The notes under the pieces were generated by a model, which was given only the letters and a program-made list of their open reading frames with translations, searched no databases and was not told where the DNA came from. From the NCBI RefSeq assembly GCF_002934455.1, contig NZ_PTIR01000017.1:62001-126000 (forward strand): DNA of 64,000 bases, given 5' to 3'. This document shows positions 19,612-28,461 of this stretch, piece by piece (within the stretch, counting starts at the first letter, position 1; every line of letters starts with the position of its first letter). The stretch is from Trinickia symbiotica. Lineage in GTDB: Bacteria > Pseudomonadota > Gammaproteobacteria > Burkholderiales > Burkholderiaceae. A program made the translations under genes and the position numbers.

Positions 19612-20304
19612 CTAACCGACCTGCTTCAGTTCGAAGACGCTGTCGATCGCGCTGCCGTTCCAGTTGTATTCGAGGTACGCCGCATGGCGGCAGTCGCGCA
19701 GGATAGTCGTTTTCAACGCTGCGAGGCATTCGCCACGCGTATCGCGCACGGATGGATAGACGATGCCCGCCACAGCCGCCGCACGCACGGCGCGCCCGAG
19801 CGTCTGGCCCGCGCTGTAGTCGGTGGGAGACAGAATGGCCGAATCGATCGTCTCGTCGCCGCGCAAATCGGCGACCTCGCCTTGCGCCGTCACCGTATAG
19901 AGCCGCATCTGCTGGCGTATCGGCGGCTCGTTCGTGGCCGCCAGGAACTTCGCCGAGTGAAAGCGCGTTTCGGCGATGGCCGTGCGCGCCTCGCGTGCGC
20001 AGTAGAACACGCCGTAGCTGCCGTCCGAGAATCGGCTGCCGAGCGGGTTCAGATGCGTAAAGGCGGCCATGATCGGCCCGGTGCCGGGACCGAAGCGGCG
20101 TTCCTCGCGCGGCACGAGATCGAGATCGCCGATCTCCGTGCGGAGTCGATCGTTCGTCAACGATTCAAGCGCATAGAGCGCGTCAAAATCCTCGGGCGAG
20201 GCTACGCGATCGAAGAGGTTCACCGCGGGAAAGCGCGTGGGAATGACGCGATACGCGGGTGACCAGTCGATGAACGTGAGACGCCAGGGAGCCGTCACGC
20301 CCAC
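19612..20304 (-). CDS. RES-domain toxin of a type II toxin-antitoxin pair
   Basis: 230 aa. RES toxins (MbcT, ParT-like) consume NAD+ or ADP-ribosylate. The conserved Arg/Glu/Ser positions of the fold are plausible here: PAYRVIPTRF near the N-terminus, GSRFSDGSYGVFYCARE in the middle with AIAETRFH, and the C-terminal CLAALKT region. The start overlaps the antitoxin stop by 10 nt, the normal coupled arrangement with antitoxin first. Which residues are catalytic should be checked by alignment; I do not see truncation. Confidence 0.85.
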   Translation of the reverse strand: MGVTAPWRLTFIDWSPAYRVIPTRFPAVNLFDRVASPEDFDALYALESLTNDRLRTEIGDLDLVPREERRFGPGTGPIMAAFTHLNPLGSRFSDGSYGVFYCAREARTAIAETRFHSAKFLAATNEPPIRQQMRLYTVTAQGEVADLRGDETIDSAILSPTDYSAGQTLGRAVRAAAVAGIVYPSVRDTRGECLAALKTTILRDCRHAAYLEYNWNGSAIDSVFELKQVG

Positions 20305-20747
20305 CCGCCCCGCATCGCGTCGAGATATTGCCGCACGGCGACGAGATCGCTGACATTGCCGGCGAGCATCCGATCGAGTGCGCGGGCGCCGCCGAACGGC
20401 GGAGCGCTGTTCGGGCGCTTGACCCAGGCATCGGCCGCGGCATGTTCCGGCAGCAGTATCTGCAGCGCCTTGTAAATGCCGAGCAGCAGCGACAGGCGCT
20501 CGAGCGTATCGCGCGTGAGGCGCGCCGATTCAGGGGCGGCCTTCCACTTGAAGAACGTCGAACGGCCGGGCGAGCCGAGCAGGACGAGCTGCTCGTCGAT
20601 GGAAAGATCCCAATCGCGGGCGATATTGAAGAACGCACGCAACCCGGCCGCCGACATTTCGGCGACCGAAGCCGTCGCGCCCGAAGGCTTGACGGCGCGC
20701 GCGGTGGACGGAAAGCGATGGGCGGCGGCGGCAGGCATCTGGTTCAT
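20295..20747 (-). CDS. Xre/MbcA/ParS-type antitoxin (DUF2384)
   Basis: 150 aa. Partner of the RES toxin; neutralises it and probably represses the operon. An N-terminal helix-turn-helix-like part (FFNIARDWDLSIDEQLVLLGSPGRSTFFKWKA is split here as helix, turn, helix) is followed by the toxin-binding domain LSLLLGIYKALQILLP and FGGARALDRMLAGNVSDL. That last part matches the MbcA/ParS/Xre C-terminal motif. About 25 residues of Ala/Pro-rich N-terminal leader may be superfluous; a later start cannot be excluded. Confidence 0.87.
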   Translation of the reverse strand: MNQMPAAAAHRFPSTARAVKPSGATASVAEMSAAGLRAFFNIARDWDLSIDEQLVLLGSPGRSTFFKWKAAPESARLTRDTLERLSLLLGIYKALQILLPEHAAADAWVKRPNSAPPFGGARALDRMLAGNVSDLVAVRQYLDAMRGGWA

Positions 20748-20771
20748 CCAGAAACGGTCTCTACGCCGATA

Positions 20772-21764
20772 TTAGTCCATTTCTGGATTTTTACAACCGA
20801 GCTGTGGCGGGCCGGCGACGACTGATGAGCCTGCGGCGCGGCGCTGCCCCCGGTCCGGCAGGCACTGGCAGACGATTAAGCCGGCGACCATCAGCGCGCA
20901 CCCGTAGATGGCACGCAACGACAGCGTTTCGTCGAGTACGAGCCACCCTGCCAGTGCCGCGAACACGCCTTCCATGCTGAAAATAACGGCCGCATGAGCC
21001 GGCGCGGCGTCACGTTGCGTGACGACCTGGATCGTGTAGCCGATGCCGACCGAGAACGCGCCGCTATAGAGGATCGTCGGCAGCGCGTCGACGATCGCGG
21101 ATCCGCGAATCGGCTCGATCAGCAGCGCGACGAAGACGCAAATGAAACCGCACGTCGCGAACTGGACGAAGGAGAGGGCGAGTACATCGATCGAGCGCGC
21201 GTAGCGGCCGACGAGCAAAACCTGCAGCGAAACGATGACGGCGCATCCGAGCTGATAGAAGTCGCCGCTTTGGACGACGAACGATTCGTTGACGCTTAGC
21301 AGATACATGCCGACGACGGCGAGCAGCGCACCGAGCCATGTGGCCGCCCGGGTCCGGTGTCCGAGGGCGACGCCGAGAATCGGGACGACGATGACATAGA
21401 GCGAGCTGATGAATCCGGCGTTCGCAACTTTGGTGTATTGCAGGCCGACCTGTTGCAGCCCGATAGCGATGGACAGCACGACGCCGATCAGCGCGCCGGG
21501 CCATGCGCGCGCAGGGGCGTGGACGAGCGCGGCAAGCTCGCCGCGCGAGGCACGCGCCGAGGGCCGCAGACACAACGCGAGGACGACCGCCGAGCCGAGC
21601 AGGAAGCGCAGGCCTGTAAACAGAAACGGACCGATCACGTCGAGGCTCAGCCGCTGGGCGACGAACGCCGAGCCCCAGATCATGGCGGCAAACAGCATCA
21701 GCAGATTCGCGCGTGCAGGGTTGTTTTGCTTGTTCCTTTCGTGCTTGGACACAGTGATGTGCAT
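20772..21764 (-). CDS. EamA/DMT-family inner-membrane transporter
   Basis: 330 aa with about ten predicted hydrophobic segments in two EamA repeats. The first begins LLMLFAAMIWGSAFVAQ, the typical RhaT/EamA N-terminus with a Trp-Gly-x-x-F pattern; the second half has GDFYQLGCAVIVSLQVLLVG and ends with VFAALAGWLVLDETLSLRAI, the hallmark end of the second EamA unit. Likely a metabolite exporter; the substrate is unknown. A Lys/Arg/Asn-rich 20-aa N-tail precedes the first segment. The gene is 24 nt before the antitoxin gene on the same strand, which may be incidental. Confidence 0.88.
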   Translation of the reverse strand: MHITVSKHERNKQNNPARANLLMLFAAMIWGSAFVAQRLSLDVIGPFLFTGLRFLLGSAVVLALCLRPSARASRGELAALVHAPARAWPGALIGVVLSIAIGLQQVGLQYTKVANAGFISSLYVIVVPILGVALGHRTRAATWLGALLAVVGMYLLSVNESFVVQSGDFYQLGCAVIVSLQVLLVGRYARSIDVLALSFVQFATCGFICVFVALLIEPIRGSAIVDALPTILYSGAFSVGIGYTIQVVTQRDAAPAHAAVIFSMEGVFAALAGWLVLDETLSLRAIYGCALMVAGLIVCQCLPDRGQRRAAGSSVVAGPPQLGCKNPEMD

Positions 21765-21959
21765 TGAGAATCGATCCGCACCGGCACCAGATCGAGTTTC
21801 CGATTGCCATGAGGCTCTGAACTGTGGGGGCCCGTGATCGGCGCGAACGGGCCCTCACAGCCGAGAATGCCGCATCTTGAGCGGCCATGTCGTAGTTGTC
21901 CGGCCGTAATGTTGTCCGCCGGCGACATGACCGCTCGTCCGCGGCGACCGTTCATCTCT
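21765..21959. other. intergenic region without a recognised gene
   Basis: 195 nt between two leftward genes. I see no clear terminator or promoter. The stretch around 21770-21850 should contain the promoter and SD of the EamA gene. Confidence 0.4.
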
Positions 21960-23144
21960 CTACGCGAACCGCACGCAGTAAATCGGCGGCAAATGCGCCG
22001 AGGCCTGACGCCAGCTTTCGCCTCCGTCCTCGGAGGTCCAGAGGCCGCCGGTTGTCGAGCCCATGGCGAGCCGCTTGCCCGTCGAATCGATGGCGAGCCC
22101 GTGCCGATAGACGAGATCGTAGGCGGGCATGTCCGGCAGTCCCGCCGAAAACGACTCGAAGGTGCGCCCGCCGTCGCATGTGCGCGTCACGACGAAGCGC
22201 GCATCGACGGGCACGCGACACGCGTCCTTGATGGCCGGGACGAACCAGGCCGTATCGGAATCACGCGGGTGGGCGGCGACGGCAAAGCCGAAGCTCGACG
22301 GCTTCGCTTCGACGCGCGTCCATTGCGCGCCGCCGTCGATCGATCGAAAAATCGCGCAATGGTGTTGCACCCACAGCACGTCCGGCTTGGCCGGACACTG
22401 CACGACGCGATGGGGGTCCTGAATGTTCGGATCGTGTCGCCGCTCGGGCGGCATATAGTCGGCCTCCATCCCCTCCGCGGTCGGCCGCCAGCTTGCGCCG
22501 CCGTCGTTCGTCTGCCAGATGCCGCCGGACGAAATGCCGATCGTCACATGCCGGCTGTCGCGCGGATCGACGAGGATCGAATGAATGCCCGGATGATCGT
22601 AGCCGCCGCCCATCCATTCGCTGCGCTCAGGACGGTCCCACAACGGGCGGTTCAGCGTCCAACTATCGCCGCCGTCGTCCGATCGGAACAGGCCACCGGG
22701 GATCGTGCCGGCCCAGAGCACACCGGGCTCTTCGGGGCCGCCGGGCTCGAGCGTCCAGATTTGCTCGAGCGTCCAGGACGGCCCGTCCGCGGCGCCTCGG
22801 TTGTCCGCGGACGACTGGGATTGAGACTGTGACAGAGCGTCGCCTCGGGCGTCGGCGGATTGCTCTTCCACGAGCGCAACCGCCTCGCGTTCCGGCTGGG
22901 GCGGATAGACGGGCACCGCGCATTCTTCCCATTCGCTCGCCCCGGCGCGCCGACGATGCAACTTCACGCCGAAGTGCCCGAGGTTCAGCGCGGCGTAGAG
23001 CGTACCGTCGCGCGGGTCCAGCAGCGCCATCGTGACGGGCTCGCCGAGGAAATGCGGCGTACCCGGGCCGATACCGAACGCCCCGTCGTTCCATGCGAAT
23101 TCGAACAAGCCCTTGCGGGTACCGACGATCAGCCGATCGCTCAT
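21960..23144 (-). CDS. BNR/Asp-box repeat beta-propeller protein (sialidase-like fold)
   Basis: 394 aa. Five Asp-box repeats are visible: LFRSDDGGDSW, IWQTNDGGASW, IFRSIDGGAQW, VTRTCDGGRTF and LWTSEDGGESW. This predicts a six- or seven-bladed propeller as in sialidases and Vps10-like proteins. There is no signal peptide, so it is predicted cytoplasmic, and I do not see the Arg triad of true sialidases; the enzymatic role is unknown. A Gln/Ser-rich insert (SQSQSQSSADN) sits around residues 100-120. The gene lies 60 nt downstream of a MoaD/ThiS-like gene, same strand, suggesting they work together. Confidence 0.82.
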   Translation of the reverse strand: MSDRLIVGTRKGLFEFAWNDGAFGIGPGTPHFLGEPVTMALLDPRDGTLYAALNLGHFGVKLHRRRAGASEWEECAVPVYPPQPEREAVALVEEQSADARGDALSQSQSQSSADNRGAADGPSWTLEQIWTLEPGGPEEPGVLWAGTIPGGLFRSDDGGDSWTLNRPLWDRPERSEWMGGGYDHPGIHSILVDPRDSRHVTIGISSGGIWQTNDGGASWRPTAEGMEADYMPPERRHDPNIQDPHRVVQCPAKPDVLWVQHHCAIFRSIDGGAQWTRVEAKPSSFGFAVAAHPRDSDTAWFVPAIKDACRVPVDARFVVTRTCDGGRTFESFSAGLPDMPAYDLVYRHGLAIDSTGKRLAMGSTTGGLWTSEDGGESWRQASAHLPPIYCVRFA

Positions 23145-23204
23145 TTTCGATGTCTCCTCTGGTAGCTGCTATCTGCCATCTGGCCAGCGGTGTTCGTGCG
23201 GCCG

Positions 23205-23474
23205 CTACCCGCCGGACAGCGCCTGCACGACATAAATCCGGCTCGTTTCGCCGACTTCATCGGAAAGACGCCGTCTGTCGCGCACCGGCCGGCCGTCGAC
23301 GAAGACAGCGAGGTGGCGGCGTAGCGCGCCTTGATCGTCGAGAATGTAGCCGCGCAGTCGCGGCTCGCCGGCGAACGCGGCCGCGAGCGCTTCATCGACG
23401 GATTTAGCGGCAATCTCGCATTCGGGAACGACGATGTGCCGTTGAATCGACGGGGCGAAAAAGAGGTGCGCCAT
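23205..23474 (-). CDS. MoaD/ThiS-like ubiquitin-fold sulfur-carrier protein
   Basis: 89 aa. The chain reads as a beta-grasp protein: an Ile/Val-rich strand, EIAAKSVDEALAAAF helix, GYILDDQGALRRHLAVFVDG in the middle and the C-terminal tail QALSGG. The exposed C-terminal Gly-Gly is what MoaD and ThiS use for adenylation and thiocarboxylate formation. No moaE, moeB or thiG is near; the neighbour is the BNR propeller gene. Function is therefore open: it could donate sulfur or be a protein modifier-like partner. Confidence 0.78.
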   Translation of the reverse strand: MAHLFFAPSIQRHIVVPECEIAAKSVDEALAAAFAGEPRLRGYILDDQGALRRHLAVFVDGRPVRDRRRLSDEVGETSRIYVVQALSGG

Positions 23475-23540
23475 GACTGACGATGCGATGGTCGGGACGA
23501 GGCTTCAGTGTAGCCTGTGCACGTGCGCGCCGAAACGCCC

Positions 23541-24416
23541 TTACCCGCGCTCGATCGATGCCGCGAGAATGCGCAGCGCGGCGGCGGCGCGCGGGTCGCG
23601 CATGCGCGAATGCATGACGATCTGCGATTTCGGAAGCGTCGGCAGCGCGGGCAGGCCATTTTTGCCGTTCACTTCCACGAGGCCTGGCGGCGCCACGCGC
23701 TTCGCCAATGCGGAGACGGCGAGGCCGGCCGCAAGCGCCGCGCCGACAGCCGCGATCCCGCCACCCACGAACGTCTCCTGCCAAGCGATGTTGGCGCGTT
23801 CGAGCGCGCGAATCGCCACGCCGCGCACGCCGCACGGCGGGGCGATCATGGCAAGCGGGAGCGGTTCGCCGGGTTCGGGACGCCAGCCCCCGGCCGCGAG
23901 CCAGATGAGCGGCTCTGCGAAAAGCGGCTCGGCATCCGTTCGTGCCGTCCAGGCAGGCGCTTCGTCGGCTTCGTAGCGGACGATGACCGCATCGAGCCGC
24001 CGCTCGTCGTATTGCGCGAGGAGCGGAAACGACGAGCCGAGATGCACCTCGAGGATCAACCGCGAATCGTGCCGGTGCAGGTTCTCGACGATCCGTACGA
24101 GCTGCGAGCCGACGACGTGCTCACTGATCCCGATCTTCAGCGTGCGCCGCTCGGCCGTCAGCGACGCGAGGGCGCGCTGATGCGCGTCGAGCAGGTCGCG
24201 CGCCGAAGCGAGGAATGCGTGCCCGGCCGCCGAGAGCCGCACCGAGCGCGGCGTGCGCTCGAAGAGCCGTTTCCCGATATGCGCCTCGAGGCGCTTTACC
24301 TTCAGGCTGACGGCCGATTGAGTCGTGCCGAGCGCGTCGGCGGCCCGCGTGAAGCTGCACAAATCGGCAACGTGGATGAACGCGCGCACCGCGTCGAGAT
24401 CGAGGACCTCAATCAT
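23541..24416 (-). CDS. LysR-family transcriptional regulator
   Basis: 291 aa. The N-terminal winged helix is typical: LDAVRAFIHVADLCSFTRAADALG, then TTQSAVSLKVKRLEAHIGKRLF, ERTPRSVRLSAAGHAFL. The C-terminal ~200 aa form the periplasmic-binding-like effector domain. It is divergent from the tautomerase gene with 97 nt between them, the usual arrangement in which a LysR protein controls the neighbouring gene and itself. The effector is unknown. Confidence 0.92.
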   Translation of the reverse strand: MIEVLDLDAVRAFIHVADLCSFTRAADALGTTQSAVSLKVKRLEAHIGKRLFERTPRSVRLSAAGHAFLASARDLLDAHQRALASLTAERRTLKIGISEHVVGSQLVRIVENLHRHDSRLILEVHLGSSFPLLAQYDERRLDAVIVRYEADEAPAWTARTDAEPLFAEPLIWLAAGGWRPEPGEPLPLAMIAPPCGVRGVAIRALERANIAWQETFVGGGIAAVGAALAAGLAVSALAKRVAPPGLVEVNGKNGLPALPTLPKSQIVMHSRMRDPRAAAALRILAASIERG

Positions 24417-24513
24417 TTGCGATGTGAATTAATGAAATATCCGACGATGAGTTTTCATTATGGCATGCGAAGGGTAATCTGCGAGCTCCAGAATCGTTCA
24501 AAAGGAGGCTGAC

Positions 24514-24900
24514 ATGCCGCTCGCTCGTATCTCCCTCGCCGCGGGAAAGTCCGCCGAATACCGCCAAGCATTGACCGAAGGCATCCAGCATGCGCTCGTG
24601 GAGACATTCAACGTTCCACCCGACGACCAGTTCATGCTGCTGACGGAGCACCAACCGGGAACGCTCGTCTATAACCGCAGCTACTTCGGCATTGAACGCA
24701 GCGACGACTTTGTCGTCATCCAGCTGACGGTGAGCAATACGCGCTCGCTCAGCCAAAAGCGGGCGCTATATAAGGGCATCGTCGAACGGCTCGCCGAGCG
24801 TCCCGGCCTGCGCAAGGAGGATGTTTTCGTCAATCTCGTCGAAGTCCTGCCGGAAAATTGGTCGTTCGGTCTTGGCGACGCGCAGTACGTAAAAAAGTAA
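24514..24900 (+). CDS. tautomerase-family protein (MIF/4-OT superfamily)
   Basis: 128 aa. The mature N-terminus would be Pro after Met removal (MPLARISLAAGKS), the catalytic proline of 4-oxalocrotonate tautomerase relatives. VNLVEVLPENWSFGLGDAQY at the C-terminus is characteristic of the longer tautomerase_2-like form. SD GGAGG lies 6 nt before the ATG. Divergent from a LysR gene, so probably induced by a small aromatic or acid compound; substrate not determined. Confidence 0.88.
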   Translation: MPLARISLAAGKSAEYRQALTEGIQHALVETFNVPPDDQFMLLTEHQPGTLVYNRSYFGIERSDDFVVIQLTVSNTRSLSQKRALYKGIVERLAERPGLRKEDVFVNLVEVLPENWSFGLGDAQYVKK

Positions 24901-25000
24901 GCGAAACGCCTGAGGTTTCGTGGGCGGCGCGATGATTGCCTGAACCCCGCGCCGGGCCGCACCGTGCGCGAGATCGCGATGAGTGTGTAATATTGACGGC

Positions 25001-26500
25001 ATGCCCAAGCCCACGAACACCAGCGGACCGCCACGGCACGCCGTGGAGATTGTGCTCGCAGTCGAGCCAAAGGCTGCTGGACAATGGTTTCGCGAACGGG
25101 CCGAGAACATTCGCGACGCCGAAGGCGAGGACGCAGCGCGGTCGATCAGCCGCGCCATCGTCGATGTGCTGGAGCATTTGCCCGGCATCGAGACGGCGGC
25201 GGCCGACGAGCGCAAAGCGCGCGCGCAGTGCGAGTCGTTGCCGTCGCATCCCATGGCTTTTCGCTGGCAGACATCCGACAGCAGGCCGGTCGCAATCCAA
25301 TTCGTCAATGCGCTTTCGATCGAGTCCGCGGAAGAGCCGGCGGCTGCACGCTCCGACGCCGGCCAACCGCCAGACGCATCGATGTTCTGCGAACTGCGCC
25401 TGTCTTGCGATGTTGACGACGACGATGCATCCGCTATCGATGCCGGAGCCGATTCCGTCTCCGATGAGCGCAGCGATGCGGCTCGACTGTCCGCAACGCG
25501 AGCGGTCTTCGCGGCTGCCCGAATGCTGCTCGACCATCTCCCCGCGTTCCCCGAATCGACGGAGGCGGCAGCCGCCAGCGCCTGCAAAACAAAGACCCGC
25601 GAACCCGTGCGCGCCTCGCGCATCGATCTTGCCGGTGCCCGCACGCCGCATGAAGCTTTGATCGCGATAGCCACGAATATCGCCCATCAATGGTTCGGCA
25701 ACGAACGCGGCGTCCGCGAGAGCAGTGAGATCGAGTTCGTGCATCAAATGCGCGTTTCGTTGCGGCGCGCAAAGACGCTCATCAAGACGTTTCCGAGTTG
25801 GGTCGACGATGCATGGCGAACGAACGTCGAACCAGGCTTGCAGTGGGTCGGCGCGATGCTCGGCGAAGCTCGCGACCTCGATGTGCTCGTCGATTCGACA
25901 CTGCCGGCGCTCGCCGCCGCCGATGCCGATCCGTCGGCATGGTCGGGCGTCATTGCCGCGGCCGATGCGCGCCGCCTCGAAGCGCGAGCCCGTCTGCAGC
26001 AGGCGATGCGCTCGCGCCGGTATGCGCAACTTTCGCTCGCATGGCTCGAGTGGCTGGCCAATCAGCATTTTTCGTCAGGCCCGCCGAAACATGCCGGGCG
26101 CGCGCTGCGCGAATATGCCGCGAAACGCGCGCGCCGCCATTACAAGCGATTGACGGCGGAGCCGCCGCTGACCTCGCTCGATGCCGCGGGACGGCACCGC
26201 CGGCGCATCGAGGCGAAGCGCTTGCGCTATACGCTCGAGTTCTTCGAGCCGCTCGTCGCGCCTCGCAGGCGCCGCAAAATAGCGAAGCAGGTGAGCCGGA
26301 TCCAATCCGTGCTCGGCGACGCGAACGACGCTGCTGCCGCGCTTCGGTTTCTCGAGGAAGAACGTCTCGATGTAACCGAATACCAGCGTGGCTTTGCGCG
26401 CGGCTGGTGCGAGGCTGCCACGCGTGCGGCGGCGCACGAGGCCGACGGTCTGCTAGCTAAGCTTCCGAAGCCGAAGATCGCGCGTGAAGTGGCAGCGTGA
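25001..26500 (+). CDS. CHAD-domain protein with degenerate CYTH-like N-terminus
   Basis: 499 aa. The C-terminal ~290 aa are a CHAD domain: FVHQMRVSLRRAKTLIKTF with conserved His and Arg, EARDLDVLVD, and HRRRIEAKRLRYTLEFF followed by LGDANDAAAALRFL. CHAD binds inorganic polyphosphate. The N-terminus shows a decayed CYTH pattern (AVEIVLAVEPKA where ExExK is expected, then FCELRLSCD), so triphosphatase activity is doubtful. The ATG at 25001 is used; a GTG at 24983 is in frame. The SD is weak for either. It ends 6 nt before the ModE-like gene and may be cotranscribed. Confidence 0.85.
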   Translation: MPKPTNTSGPPRHAVEIVLAVEPKAAGQWFRERAENIRDAEGEDAARSISRAIVDVLEHLPGIETAAADERKARAQCESLPSHPMAFRWQTSDSRPVAIQFVNALSIESAEEPAAARSDAGQPPDASMFCELRLSCDVDDDDASAIDAGADSVSDERSDAARLSATRAVFAAARMLLDHLPAFPESTEAAAASACKTKTREPVRASRIDLAGARTPHEALIAIATNIAHQWFGNERGVRESSEIEFVHQMRVSLRRAKTLIKTFPSWVDDAWRTNVEPGLQWVGAMLGEARDLDVLVDSTLPALAAADADPSAWSGVIAAADARRLEARARLQQAMRSRRYAQLSLAWLEWLANQHFSSGPPKHAGRALREYAAKRARRHYKRLTAEPPLTSLDAAGRHRRRIEAKRLRYTLEFFEPLVAPRRRRKIAKQVSRIQSVLGDANDAAAALRFLEEERLDVTEYQRGFARGWCEAATRAAAHEADGLLAKLPKPKIAREVAA

Positions 26501-26506
26501 AGGATA

Positions 26507-27439
26507 ATGGCGCGACTTGCGCCACGTTTCGCATTGCACATGAGCGTCCCTCCACTATCGTCGACTCCAGCCGCTTCGACTGACCCCGATCACGCCTCGG
26601 ACGAGAAGCCGCTCGGCCTCGCCGGGTCGCTCTGGTTACGCGCGGACGGCGAAACGTTGGCCGGCGCCGCGCGAATCGCGCTGCTCGCGGCGATCGGCGA
26701 GACGGGGTCCATCACCGCCGCGGCAAAGGCCGTCGGCCTCAGCTACAAGGCGGCGTGGGAAGCCGTCGACGCGATGAACAACCTTGCCGGCGTCGCGCTC
26801 GTCGTCCGCTCGACCGGCGGCAAGGGCGGCGGCGGCACGACGCTCACGCCGCGCGCCGAGCGCCTCATCGAAACCTATCGCGGGCTCGAGCACGAGCATC
26901 GCAAGTTCATCGAGCGGGCAAGTGCGGCGATCGACGATTTCGCGGGCGACTGGGCAATGATCGGGAGAATCGGCATGAAGACGAGTGCACGCAATCAGCT
27001 TTATGGGACGGTCGAATCGATCACGCGCGGAGCGGTCAACGACGAAGTCGTGCTGAAGTTGCCGGGCGGGCAGCAGATCGTCGCGGTCGTGACGCACGAG
27101 AGCGTCGAAGGGCTCGGGCTCGCCGTTGGCAAGCCGGCGTTTGCGCTCGTGAAGGCTTCTTGGATCATGCTGGCCGTCGATGATTCGAAGGGCGCAACGC
27201 CGTTGCGCATTTCCGCGCGCAATCGGCTACCCGGGTCGGTCAAGCACGTGACTCAGGGGGCGGTCAACTCCGAAGTCTCGCTGGAACTCGATAGCGCTAC
27301 CACGGCCGGCACGGCGTCGCCCGCCGTAATGACTGCCATCATCACGAATGAGAGCGTCTCGGCATTACGCCTGAGCGAAGGTACGCCGGCTATCGCGGTT
27401 TTCAAAGCGTCGAGCGTGATCCTCGGTACCACGGACTAG
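26507..27439 (+). CDS. modE: ModE-family molybdate-responsive regulator
   Basis: 310 aa. N-terminal LysR-like winged helix (RIALLAAIGETGSITAAAKAVG, LSYKAAWEAVDAMNN) followed by two TOBE/mop domains, each starting SARNQLYGTVESITRGAVNDE and SARNRLPGSVKHVTQGAVNSE. That is the complete ModE layout. It senses molybdate and represses uptake genes. No modABC genes lie in the window, so its target is elsewhere. The ATG at 26507 has GAAGGA just before it; a second in-frame ATG at 26540 would give the more usual N-terminus. Gene spacing of 6 nt suggests transcription with the CHAD gene. Confidence 0.9.
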   Translation: MARLAPRFALHMSVPPLSSTPAASTDPDHASDEKPLGLAGSLWLRADGETLAGAARIALLAAIGETGSITAAAKAVGLSYKAAWEAVDAMNNLAGVALVVRSTGGKGGGGTTLTPRAERLIETYRGLEHEHRKFIERASAAIDDFAGDWAMIGRIGMKTSARNQLYGTVESITRGAVNDEVVLKLPGGQQIVAVVTHESVEGLGLAVGKPAFALVKASWIMLAVDDSKGATPLRISARNRLPGSVKHVTQGAVNSEVSLELDSATTAGTASPAVMTAIITNESVSALRLSEGTPAIAVFKASSVILGTTD

Positions 27440-27453
27440 CAGCGCATCGTTTT

Positions 27454-28149
27454 TCAGGCCAGGTCGATCCCGAGCGCGGCGCTATGCGGGGCTGAGCTGA
27501 CGGGCGCACGGTGCGACGGTTCGACTCCGGCTTTCCAGCGGGCGCGAATGTAGGGGCGCTCGTGGCCGGAGAGATGGAGTGCGACGTGCGTGATCCAACG
27601 TTGCGTCGGCACCCGGACGTCGTGCAACGCCACCGCCAGCATCAGCAGGCTCACCGCCACGGGCACGGCCGAGAGCTTGCCCGGGTGAGCGTCCCATGCC
27701 CACCAGACGAAGAGCACGGCGGCGAGCGCGCCGATGATGCAGCCGGCGATGGCTTCCGACGGCGAATGCGCCTCGAGCACCACGCGGGAGAGCCCGACCG
27801 CGACGCCGGCGGCCATGCCAAGCGCGACGCCGAGCACGCGGATCCGTGTCCGCGCCGGCAGCAGCGTCAGGAAAAATCCGACGGGGTAAACAGCGGTCGA
27901 GAGCATGGCGTGGCCGCTCACTCCCGTGAAGTCCCATTCGCGGACGCCGACCCCCCAGCCGAGAAAGGCAATCTTCGTCAGCGCGACGATGCAGGATGCC
28001 CCGGCAACGATGGCGAGCCATCCCGCCGCGAGGCGCCACGTGTAGCCGAGCGCGAGCCACAGTGCAATGGTCAGTGCAAGAGGCAGCGTGAGACCCGGGC
28101 CGCCGAGGCGCGTGATCGTATACCAGAGGTGAAGCGGAAGGTCGTGCAT
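27454..28149 (-). CDS. PAP2-superfamily membrane phosphatase
   Basis: 231 aa, about six hydrophobic segments. The phosphatase motifs are reduced: SGHAMLST carries the motif 2 His and GLSRVVLEAHSPSEA the motif 3 Arg and His. Motif 1 (usually KxxxxxxRP) is weak, reading TKIAFLGWGVGVRE. Likely an inner-membrane lipid phosphatase of undecaprenyl or phosphatidate type. The frame is open to 28326, but I use the ATG at 28149 because upstream residues run through a palindromic, noncoding-looking stretch. No good SD is visible. Confidence 0.8.
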   Translation of the reverse strand: MHDLPLHLWYTITRLGGPGLTLPLALTIALWLALGYTWRLAAGWLAIVAGASCIVALTKIAFLGWGVGVREWDFTGVSGHAMLSTAVYPVGFFLTLLPARTRIRVLGVALGMAAGVAVGLSRVVLEAHSPSEAIAGCIIGALAAVLFVWWAWDAHPGKLSAVPVAVSLLMLAVALHDVRVPTQRWITHVALHLSGHERPYIRARWKAGVEPSHRAPVSSAPHSAALGIDLA

Positions 28150-28461
28150 GTCAGTACGCGCGAGGGGGACTTCCCGAGAGGGACTCCCCAACGGGATCCC
28201 CTCAGGGGCGCCGTTCGGGGCGGGCCGTGCGCGAGGGCGCTCGGCTTGATGATACGTAAGAACGCGCAAGCCCCCGGACCGGACGACAGGAAAAACGTGC
28301 GCGAACGCACAGTATAGCGACTGCACTGCGATCGGGGCTGTGGATAAGAAATCGGGGAAACGAGAATTTACGGATTAAACGGGTGCGCAACGGATTGACA
28401 TGCCTCGAACATCGACGAAGGGGTAGTATTGTGCAGTGCGTCATGAAAGGAAGTTCGCTCA

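Noticed and set aside
28339-28347. Perfect DnaA box (TGTGGATAA) upstream of the esterase gene
   Set aside because: A single box without AT-rich region or further boxes is not evidence for an origin.
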